From Caprella mutica (lineage: Eukaryota > Arthropoda > Malacostraca > Amphipoda > Caprellidae): a DNA stretch of 64,000 bases. Of this stretch, positions 34,764 to 44,141 are shown in pieces. Numbering within the stretch: the first letter of the stretch is position 1; each line of letters starts with the position of its first letter. A model generated the notes under the pieces. It made no database searches. It was not told where the DNA came from and was given only the letters and a program-made list of their open reading frames with translations. Location of the stretch: the NCBI GenBank assembly GCA_947561585.1, contig CANNZV010000324.1, forward strand, positions 186,001-250,000. Direction: 5' to 3'. Made by a program: the position numbers and the translations under genes.

Positions 34764-35009
34764 TCAGTTTTTTTGTGTTACACCAGTTTTTTTTGTGTTA
34801 CACCAGTTTTTTTTGTGTTACACCAGTTTTTTTGTGTTACACCAGTTTTTTTGTGTTACACCAGTTTTTTTGTGTTACACCAGTTTTTTTGTGTTACACC
34901 AGTTTTTTTGTGTTACACCAGTTTTTTTGTGTTACACCAGTTTTTTTGTGTTACACCAGTTTTTTTGTGTTACACCAGTTTTTTGTGTTACACCAGTTTT
35001 TTGTGTTGC
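34764..35009 (+). repeat. Tandem repeat in the gypsy 5' leader, ~13 units
   Basis: Units of 18-20 bp, TTTTTTTGTGTTACACCAG, differ mainly in T-run length (6 to 8). All forward frames read as repeated CVTPVFL or LHQFF peptides that have no start context and are not shared with gag. It may be a structural or translational leader element, or simple slippage. Confidence 0.92.
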
Positions 35010-35161
35010 GCATTAATTTGTACGTGTTCTTAACTTTCTATTTAAATTAGTTTCCAAATTTGATTTGTAATAATTGAATTACCTTATTTTCGTTTTGGTG
35101 ACTAACCGCGATACCTATCAGATTATTTTTTCGAAGTAGATAATTTAATTTAGACTCTAAT

Positions 35162-36943
35162 ATGGAGGAGGGTAATTCCGACAAACCTTCGTTATCTCTT
35201 CAGGATGAGAGGGACCACGTAACAAGGTCTTTTCAGGAAATGGTCGATGCTCTCCGTCAGAGTAATGAGGAAGTTAATGTCCTGAAGGGTGAGAGACGTG
35301 CTCTTTCTGAGGAACTGCAGAATCGGGTGGTCGAGCAGGAGACTGTCATGAGGGCTCTTGTAAGAATTCAAGGAATGTTTAGCCAGTTTTCACGTCCTGA
35401 AATACGTAGTAAGTTCTTGAATGGAGAATTTATAGAGTTAGCAGATTATGCGAATTTTCTTTCATGTATAGATATATTTAAAAATATATTGTTGCCTGTA
35501 CCGGGTAAAAATTTACCTGGGGTAAGTTATCGAATGAATTTTCTTGGTAAACTGTTATCCAAGAATACAAGCGAGCCTTTGGATACAAATGGTTGCTATC
35601 TTCCAGTTCGTAAACAGTTTGCGTGGTGGAGAGATATGTTCGAGCAAATGATGAGTAGTGATGGATGGACATCGACTTCACCTAGGGAACTTCAAGCTGA
35701 TTCTGTCAAGAACGCGCCTGTGTCATTCTCTGCTCCTCATCTGTCTCCAATCAGGAAGACCTCGTTATCTGAACCACCTGTACCGAATTACGCTGTGAAC
35801 TACTCTAAACCAAGACGTACTTGCAAGAAATGGCTGACAGAGAATTTTGATTCATCTTCCAGTGATGATTCTGCTACGGGTCGACGCTTTTCAAACCATG
35901 GTCGGAGCTCAGGCAGTCGTTCTGATGATGAAGGAACCCTCTTATTGAAAGCTATCCGTGAACTAGGACGGAAAAAGGAAGTGCTTGCTCCAGTTCCCTT
36001 CAGCTCGTCCAGCCCCACCTCGTTCAATAAGTTTCTTAGAAGCTATGAGCGATATTTTGACGCTAAATACGATGGTACCGAAGTGGAGAAGGCGTCCCAT
36101 CTTGAAGGTTTCCTTGAGGGCTCTGCTAAGGCTGCTTTCAGGGCATTGAATGGATCAACCATTAAGTTCAGCAACCTGAAGCCTAAACTTCTCAGCTGGT
36201 ATGAGTCCCAACTGTTAGACTTGAGGGAAACACATCAACGCAAGTTCTTTGGTGCGACTATGGATGCGGAAGACACGTGTGGCATCTACTGTTTGCATCT
36301 GGAACAATTGGCTGTTAAAGCGTTCAAGGACTCTCCAACTGAATTAGAACATCAGCTGAAGAAAAAGTTTAGAGAAACGGCACCTAAATCTTTAGTGCTG
36401 CAGATTGATAATGCAGAAACTATTTTTAGCATCACAAATGATACTAATCTATCATGGAAACAATGGAAGAGATTGGCGGAGCAATACGATCGTAAGAAGA
36501 ATGCTGCTAGGGTAGTAGTGAACCAGAAAGAGACTCTTCCTCTCTTTATGAGCTCAGATCAACAATCTGCTGAGTCGCCACCGAAAGTGACTGAGTATAG
36601 TAGATTCAGGAGTCAGACCTTCAAGCGAAGGGGAGAGGGACCACAATTTAAGAATGTCTCTTGGAAAGATGAAGGGAAGAAATCACCTAATGTGAACTCA
36701 TCAAAATTACGAGGAGCACGTAGAATACCCGAAGATGTTCGACACCGAAGGAAAGATTTTGGATGCGATTGGTGTCAAAAATCAGGGCACACTGAAGATA
36801 GGTGCTGGGCCAAACAGAAGAGATGTTTGACTTGTGGCAGTGACGAACACTGGATGTCGGGGTGTCCTAAGGTGCGCGGTCGAGACGATGAAGAAATCCG
36901 GCAGCGAAGGTCTGATTATTCAACTTTTCCTTCTTTAAACTGA
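35162..36943 (+). CDS. gag: Gag of the gypsy element
   Basis: 593 codons from ATG 35162. Residues 15-75 are predicted coiled coil (heptads around VDALRQSNEEVNVLKGERR). A Ser-rich linker follows at 180-260. Residues 280-440 resemble the retrotransposon capsid family, with the EKASHLEGFLEGSAKAAF segment. Two CX2CX4HX4C zinc knuckles lie near the end (CDWCQKSGHTEDRC and CLTCGSDEHWMSGC), which bind element RNA in relatives. It would assemble the cytoplasmic particle. The last codons are TCT TTA AAC TGA, which place a slippery heptamer directly before the stop. The frame is unbroken. Confidence 0.95.
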   Translation: MEEGNSDKPSLSLQDERDHVTRSFQEMVDALRQSNEEVNVLKGERRALSEELQNRVVEQETVMRALVRIQGMFSQFSRPEIRSKFLNGEFIELADYANFLSCIDIFKNILLPVPGKNLPGVSYRMNFLGKLLSKNTSEPLDTNGCYLPVRKQFAWWRDMFEQMMSSDGWTSTSPRELQADSVKNAPVSFSAPHLSPIRKTSLSEPPVPNYAVNYSKPRRTCKKWLTENFDSSSSDDSATGRRFSNHGRSSGSRSDDEGTLLLKAIRELGRKKEVLAPVPFSSSSPTSFNKFLRSYERYFDAKYDGTEVEKASHLEGFLEGSAKAAFRALNGSTIKFSNLKPKLLSWYESQLLDLRETHQRKFFGATMDAEDTCGIYCLHLEQLAVKAFKDSPTELEHQLKKKFRETAPKSLVLQIDNAETIFSITNDTNLSWKQWKRLAEQYDRKKNAARVVVNQKETLPLFMSSDQQSAESPPKVTEYSRFRSQTFKRRGEGPQFKNVSWKDEGKKSPNVNSSKLRGARRIPEDVRHRRKDFGCDWCQKSGHTEDRCWAKQKRCLTCGSDEHWMSGCPKVRGRDDEEIRQRRSDYSTFPSLN

Positions 36944-39900
36944 CCAGCTCCAAGCCAAGTGAGTTAAACTTGGAGCGAAAGTATGTTTCCCCACTCACGA
37001 TTCCAAATTCTCTCCCAATTGGTGATCTTCCACGGAAGAATGATCTTAACGTATTAGAGGAACCGGAGGGGCCTGCATTGGAATATTCACCTTCTGCACA
37101 CGAGGATGATGTTGATAACCATAGTGAAGACAGTACCTCTAATTCTGATTGTACATTGAATGAGGAATCTGGTCATCGAAATATAGCTATGACTGAAAAT
37201 CACTTCGAGAATAGATTGGTTACGCAGGTTGAAGTAAATGGAGTCAAGCATAGAGCTTTATTTGACACTGGTGCTCAGGTAAATATGATACCAGAGAGTA
37301 TGTTGTCATCCGCTGGCATTCCTTATACACCAACTAGCGGTGTAAATATTAGAGGATTTGGAGCGCCAGGACTGGTTGCTACATTGGGAGAGGTAAATTT
37401 AACTATAAATTTGCATGGTATAATTTTAAATAGGTGTAATTTCTTGGTCATGAAAGAGGAACACGTAAGTAACCTCATTATTCTAGGACTAAATTGCCTT
37501 AAGCGAAATAGACTCATTTTTGATTTACACAGTAGGAAGATATCCAAAGTGTTTAATTGTGGATCTATATGGAATTGTTTCATTGACAGGAATGGTGACT
37601 GCAAAATTCTATGGTCTGCTATACCAGTGGCAGTCTCTGAAGCAGTGACTTTGAAGGCAGGTAATTCTGCCAAAGTTGATGTCTGTTGGACTTTCCCAGA
37701 TGGTGTTGATGGTACGTGTGACTGCAGTGGGGAGAAGAGCGAGGTAATGTTTGTAGACGAGTTAAGTTCATCATCGTATATTCAGTTAGTGGGAGGATTG
37801 GTTCACGATTTGGTTAAAACACCATCAGTCCTTTTAATCAATAATGGAACAAAGTTAGAGTCCATTAAAACCTCTAATATTATAGGTACCATTTCCTCCG
37901 CCGTATACGAAGATGAGGTTCGTCAGCTTCGGCATGCGAACGTCGTGATGATGGAACTTCCTGAAGATGGAACTAGTGGGGAGGAAGACTTTAGTTCAAT
38001 TGATCTTCAGAACCATCTATCAGAGGAAGAAAAGTCAGCCATCCAGTCCCTACTAGTTAATCATAAGACTGTGTTCGGCAACAATGGGAGCGTTGGAAAG
38101 TTGAACGTGATAACTCCCCATAAACTGGAATTGACAGACTATAACCCCATCTACCAACGTCCCCGTAGATTCCCTGAGAAGGTCACTGAAGAAATAGACG
38201 CTCAATGCAAGGAACTTGAGCTCTTAGACATTATTGAGCCAAGTCAATCAGGGTGGTCGAGTCCAGTTGTTCCTATCCGAAAAAAGGATGGCACGATCAG
38301 ACTTTGTGTAGACTATCGAAAGCTAAATGAAGTCACGCGTCCAGATAAATTCCCATTACCGAATTTGAGCGATGCTGTCTTTGGACTTCATGGTGTACAA
38401 TTTTTCACTACATTAGACATGATCAAGGGCTATTATCAAGTACCACTAGATGAGGAGTCACGCCAGTATACTGCATTTTCTACTCCTCGTCGGCATTGGC
38501 AGTTTAAGAGGCTATCATTTGGACTGAAGAATGCTCCATCAGCCTTCCAGCGGACGATGCAGACTATTCTGAGCGGGTTTTCGTGGAGGAAGGTGATTGT
38601 CTACATCGATGATGTGCTGATAATGGGAGACAGCTACGATGAGCACCTTCAACTCTGTGATAAAGTACTGAGTACATTGTCTAATCACGGTGTAAAACTA
38701 AACTTAGCAAAATGCAAGTGGTTTTGCAAGAAGGTAGAGTTTTTGGGCCACGTTATCAGTGCCAATGGTCTGAGCAAACCGGATTCGTATGTTAAAACTG
38801 TAGCAGATTTTCCTCAACCTAAGTCCAAAACTCAACTTAGAGAGTTTTTGGGGTTGTTAAACTTCCAAAGGAAGTTCATTCCGAACTGCTCTCTGGTCAT
38901 GCGCCCTCTGAGTCAAGCTACCGGTGGAGGCAGTAAGAAGAAAGGGAAGATAGAATGGACAGACGAGATGGATGCAGCCTTCAATTCACTTAAGGAACTG
39001 ATGGTAAAAGAGGTGACGTTGGCTTATCCCGACTATGGCGAAGGAGCTCAGCCACTGCTGGTCTACTCGGATGCGTCGGGGTATGGTATTGGAGCATGTT
39101 TAGCTCAATTTCAGGAAAATATTTTCAGGGTAATTGCGTACGCTTCTGTTTCTTTCAATGAAACTGAATTAAAGTATAGCACTTTAGAAAGAGAGTTAGC
39201 CGCAATTAGATGGTCGGTTAGGACATTTAGACCTTTCATCTTTGGTATAGAATTTGTGATTCATACTGACCATCGTCCTCTAATACACCTCTATAATTTG
39301 CAGATAGTCAATATGAGACTGGCTAGAACCCTGAGAGAACTTAGCGAGTATAACTTCGTAATCAAGTATACTCCTGGGAGAGCAAACACTGCTGCAGATG
39401 CACTATCACGTATGGAGCATTTGGGTTCTTCAGATGAACCAGAAGTCCAGGATTATGGCGTTCTCCCTGATGGACTTTTGTTAGCCAAGCATGTACCTGG
39501 CGGTGGTGATTCTCTGGTTGAAAGTATCATGATAGCAGCCAGCTTTCAACAGTTTGCCGTGTCCCTTCCAGATACTATGAATGATCTACGCACAGTTTTG
39601 GTTCAAGAGCTGATAAAAGATTCTGATAGATATCTTCTAAAGAAAGATAAGACATTGTCACGCAGATTGAAAGTAATGATGGAACCTGGCCAACTTCTCT
39701 GTGATGAAATAATGATGGCTTTTGCTCACTTGTTTAAGTGTGTTGTTTTTGTGCATGTAGGAAGTCATTTCCCTGTCATTCATACTTCTCCCATTTCAGA
39801 TACTCCCTTGGAGTGTCCCAGGATCCATCTCCAGTGCTTGGCGGGGGTACATTTCAACCCATTGATGGAAACTGTCACTTATAAGGTGCCTGGTATTCCT

Positions 39901-41320
39901 ATCACTCCATCAATCACACCTTTGAATCATGTGCCTGAACCTGAAGATGCGGAAGAAGTTGACTTGATGACTGGCGGATGTTCCTTAGGACTTGAAGTTT
40001 TGGAAAGTGAGCCTAGTTCTTATTGGTGTGAGCAGCATCCTCGTACGCATGAGGCCACTATTTTAGTTAAACTAAATCAGGAAGATGTATGTGTATTGTT
40101 GGACACTGGAGCCCAGGTGAGCTGTGTATTGCATAGTGTAGCAGTTAGGATGCGATCTGTCATGAGGAGTGCTGCAGGATTGGACATAGTTGGTATCGGA
40201 GCAGGAAGAGATCCAGTTAAGGGCAAAACTACCCTTTTACTTAACTTGGGATCTTATGAAATAGAACATGAATTTGCTGTAGTTGAAGATTATTGTATGG
40301 ACTTTTGTTTGGTGTTTGGGGCAGATCTGATGGCTACCCACCAATTCAATTTGGATCTTTCAGATTTAACTGTTACAGCTGGTAGAGCGGTGCTCCATAT
40401 ATCTTCACTACCTACACCTGGTCCCTTGAATACTACTTGTTCCTTTTCTTCATCTGAGAAAAGAGTTTTGTGTTTAACTAGGACTAATTTATTGATTGAT
40501 GAAACTGAACTTCGTGAATTACAGAAGAATAGTCAATTATCGCAGGTTAGGTGTATGATCGGGAAGGGTGATACTGATAGGTGGCCAGTAATGATAAAGA
40601 AATACAAGTATTACAGGAGTAAACTTAGGGTAGAAGACGGTATCTTATATTATTTGTCAAATGAAATTTTGATTCCTGTTGTTACTTTCAGTTTTGTTGT
40701 TGAGATGGCGTTATTGTTTCATTATAAAAGAGTACATCTTGGTCGGCAGAAGCTTATAGCTGCTCTCTCTGAACACTTATGGCATCCAGGATTGGTGAGT
40801 GTTGCAGCCGATGTTACTCGCACCTGCGATCATTGTCAACGTGTGAAAGTGGCCGGAAGTCCTCAGCCTCCTATGTTGAAAGTCCAAACCAAGGTACCTT
40901 TTGAGCTCTTGACAATGGACTTGATCTGCCTTCCACGGACTAGTAAAGGTAATAATTGTTGCTTGGTAACTGTCGACCACAATTCTAAATGGTTGAATGT
41001 AGTACCACTTTCCAATAAGACTGCTGTGATGGTTACATCTGCATTGGAGAAAAGAGTTTTGCCTACTCTCGCTAAGTTGCCTGATAAGGTTCTTACTGAC
41101 AATGGTCCTGAATTTCGTTCCAGATTGTTTAATGACTTGTTAGACAAGTTTTCTATTTGTCATGTTCGTACCACTGCTTATAGACCTCAGGGCAATGGCT
41201 TGTGCGAACGAACGAACCGCACTATAACTGAATTGTTACGTAATGTTGGTGCTGAGGCAAACAATTGGGATGAGTTTATCCCGCAAATTGTTATTATGTA
41301 TAACACCTCTGCTCATTCAG
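36916..41320 (+). CDS. pol: Pol of the gypsy element, 5' part (interrupted by LINE)
   Basis: The frame is open from 36916 and has no early ATG. Entry is by -1 frameshift. Residues are counted from the TTG at 36970. Retropepsin DTGA has its Asp at 99. Reverse transcriptase covers about 390-620 with YIDD at 545-548. RNase H has D701, E742 and D767. Residues 840-985 are an OTU-like segment (PGGGDSLVES to GVHFNPL), with Ser where the catalytic Cys is expected. A second retropepsin-like LDTGAQV has its Asp at 1045. Integrase follows, with zinc-binding H1251, H1256, C1286 and C1289 and catalytic D1317, D1377 and E1413 (DD35E spacing). The coding is cut after NTSAHS at 41320 and resumes at 48053. 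In the occupied copy, translation reads 35 codons into the LINE and stops at 41422-41424. Confidence 0.93.
36934..36998 (+). promoter_or_regulatory. Programmed -1 ribosomal frameshift signal with pseudoknot
   Basis: The slippery heptamer T TTA AAC (36934-36940) is in the gag frame, and TGA follows. Six nt later GCTCCAAG (36947-36954) pairs perfectly with CTTGGAGC (36969-36976). In the loop, GTGAGT (36959-36964) is complementary to ACTCAC downstream (36993-36998), which gives an H-type pseudoknot with loops of 4, 4 and 16 nt. Pol lies in exactly the -1 frame and is open from 36916, so the overlap is only 28 nt and contains this site. Confidence 0.88.
41308..41320. other. LINE target-site duplication, left copy (right copy 48040-48052)
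   Basis: TCTGCTCATTCAG is present on both sides of the LINE. The first T of the right copy could belong to the LINE tail, so the duplication is 12 or 13 bp. Confidence 0.92.
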
Positions 41321-41719
41321 GGAAAAAGTATTCCCGTACCTTTTGTGAATTGGTATCAAAATTTGAAATTATTTTTGCGATCAACATCGAAGTGCGGGAG
41401 AGAAGACAGGGTTTTGATACTTAGGGGATACTAGTAACTACAACTGTATTACCGGTATTCCCAGGAGACCCCACCTTCTCGTGGTGATACTGTTATGTAC
41501 CATTTCTTTTTGTTATCTATTTAGAACAACATACTTATAATTATTGTCATAAATTGTTCTAGCTTGGTATAACTAACGGGGCTCCCCCCAATATTTATTG
41601 GGGTACTTTCCTTTTTCATTATTTGTCATAAGCTATAGCCATTTTTCTTTATTGTACTATTGTAATATTAGTCTCTGTGTGGCCCCTTGCTGCGCAAGGG
41701 ACCCGTCCCTTAATTTACC

Positions 41720-44083
41720 ATGTCTATTAGAAAGAGAGAAGAGGGGTCATCCCCCTCTAATTCCCCTTCAACCTCACCTACCAGAAAAGGAAAAAAGTCT
41801 AAACTTGAAGAGCTTGACTGCTTTTTGGAGAGTTCTCTTAAAACCCTAAACGATATTTCATCAAAACTAGCCTCCATCTCACCACTTGGTGAATTAGATC
41901 AAACTAACCAAGACCAAACTGCATTGAAATCAATAATAGGAAAACTACAAGGACAACTCAAAAATATTTCGTCTCAACCAACTGCAACGAAACAACAGAC
42001 CAAGAGAAGATATATCCCCTTTATACCAGAAGACAACAACTCAAACACCGACCAAAGTAAATTCTATGAATTTTTCTTTGAAGGTGACCTCAAGAGATCT
42101 GTCAGCCCATTTTCAGTTGAAGAGACTATCAATAAACTAACATCACTCAAACCTAAGCGACTGTTCAGCATCAACAAAAACAAACTAATCATAGAAATGA
42201 TATCAAACTACGAAACAGATGCTAAAATGCAATCCATTTCAAAAATAGAAGAAATTCCCTGCAAGGTGTCTCCATACACTCTTTTCAACACCACCAGAGG
42301 AATCATATATGTTAAACATATTGATTTCTCTACATCTGCTGATACACTAACAGAGTTCCAATCCTGGCTCTCTGAGAACTACGATATTAATAATATCACT
42401 ACTGCTCCTTTCATCAGACCACGAGATCCAAATACAACAGCTTTGATCATAACCTTCAGTGGCAGCCTTCCATATAGCATTTACATTCCCGGAGAAGAAA
42501 CAGATACAAAAGTTTACCAATTCAATAACAAACCAATGAAATGTAACAAATGTCAGAATTATGGACACACAGCTGTCAGGTGCAGATCGCAAGAAATCAT
42601 CTGTAGGCGATGCTCCGCCGCCGGACACAAAGCTGAGGATTGTGACAGGAATGAACCAGCCAAATGTTATCATTGTCAGGATGAACATGAAGCTGGATCC
42701 CGTGATTGTCCGAGACACAAGAGAGAGATGACCTTGTTAGACATCCAATCAACAAATAAAGTAAGTCTGAAGAGAGCTATTCAGATAGAGAAAGATGAAA
42801 ACCTTCAAGCTGTCAACCAACAGAAGGAGTTTTTGGATGTCCTGGACATATCCATGTCTGTGGACACCAAAAAAGCCTTTACACCATGGCTTCTTGAAAA
42901 ATGTCTAGCTGCAGTAGCTGGCAAAGTAATGAACATTAGATCTGTAAGCAACGAAACCTACTCAGTACAAGTATCAAGCAAAGAGCAAAGCAGACAATTA
43001 CTTTCCTTAACACTACTTAACAATAAACTAGTCACTGTAACCAGAAGCAATAGATTTGATGGACCCAAAGGACTAGCCTACATCTATGAATACAACCTTG
43101 CTCAATTTGAAACTTACAAAAGTAAACTAATTGAAACTCTACCAATTAAAGACATAGCAATAGCAACATGGATCAAATCAAGAAACCCCCGTGCAATACC
43201 ACTCCTCATTAGCTTCAACCAACCAGAAATTCCTATTTTTCTCAACATCCCTGGAGAACAAGCTCTCACAAAAATATATGAATACAAAAATAGACCCATG
43301 TTATGCAAACAATGTTTGCAATTTGGACATACCACAAAAAGATGCAGAAACCAAGCAAAATGTGCAAAATGCACATCCGATGACCATATCCTCGATAGTT
43401 GTACCTCCGAACTACCAACTTGTTACCACTGCAAAGAAAATCACTATACAGGCTCAACAAAATGCAAAGAAACTCAACAAGAACAAGAAATTCTCTCAAT
43501 TCAAAGCAAAAATAGAATTCCCAGAAGCCAAGCAAGATTTATCTTTCAAAAAAACAACCCAAATTTCAAAACTATGAATTACAGTGAAGCCACTATCAAA
43601 TTCCAAAAACCAAAGCAGAACAACCAACCCATCAATGTCAAACCACCAGAGCAGAACAACCAACCCATCAATGTCAAACCACCAGAGCAGAACAACCAAC
43701 CCATCAATGTCAAACCACCAGAGCAGAACAACCAACCCATCAATGTCAAACCACCAGAGCAGAACAACCAACCCATCAATGTCAAACCACCAGAAAAATC
43801 ACTCATTCAAAACATAAAGAAGACTGCAAATAAACCAACCAAACCAAACTCCAATATTGAAATACCAACAGATATACCAAGTACTTCATTTGCCACACAG
43901 GACGACGTCACTGCCATGGAAAATGATTTTAGAAGTACAATGTGCGCTCCAATCCAAACATCCAAATCTAGAAGTCCAATAAATCGAAATAGATCAAGAC
44001 ACCAATCCAAATCCCCCAAATCAAGACATAACAAACAAAGATCGAATAACTCCGGAAAACACCACCACAGGAAGCATAGATAA
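41720..44083 (+). CDS. LINE ORF1 protein with duplicated RRM-like/zinc-knuckle module
   Basis: 787 codons starting MSIRKREEGSS. After a coiled-coil-like segment (residues 30-90), module 1 covers about 190-350. It has an RRM-like segment followed by three knuckles: CNKCQNYGHTAVRC (C275), CRRCSAAGHKAEDC and CYHCQDEHEAGSRDC. Module 2 covers about 440-600 and repeats the same order, ending in CKQCLQFGHTTKRC (C529), CAKCTSDDHILDSC and CYHCKENHYTGSTKC. Then come five copies of QNNQPINVKPPE and a basic Ser/Arg tail rich in SRSP and HHRKHR. ORF1 proteins of this group coat the element RNA. A single module and about 400-500 residues are usual, so this is an enlarged version. The frame is intact. Confidence 0.92.
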   Translation: MSIRKREEGSSPSNSPSTSPTRKGKKSKLEELDCFLESSLKTLNDISSKLASISPLGELDQTNQDQTALKSIIGKLQGQLKNISSQPTATKQQTKRRYIPFIPEDNNSNTDQSKFYEFFFEGDLKRSVSPFSVEETINKLTSLKPKRLFSINKNKLIIEMISNYETDAKMQSISKIEEIPCKVSPYTLFNTTRGIIYVKHIDFSTSADTLTEFQSWLSENYDINNITTAPFIRPRDPNTTALIITFSGSLPYSIYIPGEETDTKVYQFNNKPMKCNKCQNYGHTAVRCRSQEIICRRCSAAGHKAEDCDRNEPAKCYHCQDEHEAGSRDCPRHKREMTLLDIQSTNKVSLKRAIQIEKDENLQAVNQQKEFLDVLDISMSVDTKKAFTPWLLEKCLAAVAGKVMNIRSVSNETYSVQVSSKEQSRQLLSLTLLNNKLVTVTRSNRFDGPKGLAYIYEYNLAQFETYKSKLIETLPIKDIAIATWIKSRNPRAIPLLISFNQPEIPIFLNIPGEQALTKIYEYKNRPMLCKQCLQFGHTTKRCRNQAKCAKCTSDDHILDSCTSELPTCYHCKENHYTGSTKCKETQQEQEILSIQSKNRIPRSQARFIFQKNNPNFKTMNYSEATIKFQKPKQNNQPINVKPPEQNNQPINVKPPEQNNQPINVKPPEQNNQPINVKPPEQNNQPINVKPPEKSLIQNIKKTANKPTKPNSNIEIPTDIPSTSFATQDDVTAMENDFRSTMCAPIQTSKSRSPINRNRSRHQSKSPKSRHNKQRSNNSGKHHHRKHR
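43616..43795 (+). repeat. 36-bp in-frame tandem repeat in LINE ORF1, 5 copies
   Basis: CAGAACAACCAACCCATCAA plus TGTCAAACCACCAGAG repeats five times with one change in the last unit. It encodes QNNQPINVKPPE, a proline-rich spacer. The near-identity of the units indicates recent expansion. Confidence 0.96.
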
Positions 44084-44141
44084 AACTCTTATCTTTGCGT
44101 GCCTGTGGCTTGGTGCAGTCTACAGCTGTCTATCCTTCACA

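Noticed and set aside
34758..35050. Three overlapping frames of CVTPVFL and LHQFF repeats
   Set aside because: They arise from the T-rich leader repeat in all three frames and cannot all be coding.
41243..41434. Separate small gene at the left LINE junction
   Set aside because: It is an out-of-frame reading across integrase and the LINE leader.
43496..43806. Minus-strand and other-frame ORFs with WWFDIDG or SRTTNPSMSNHQ repeats
   Set aside because: These are shadows of the 36-bp repeat in LINE ORF1.
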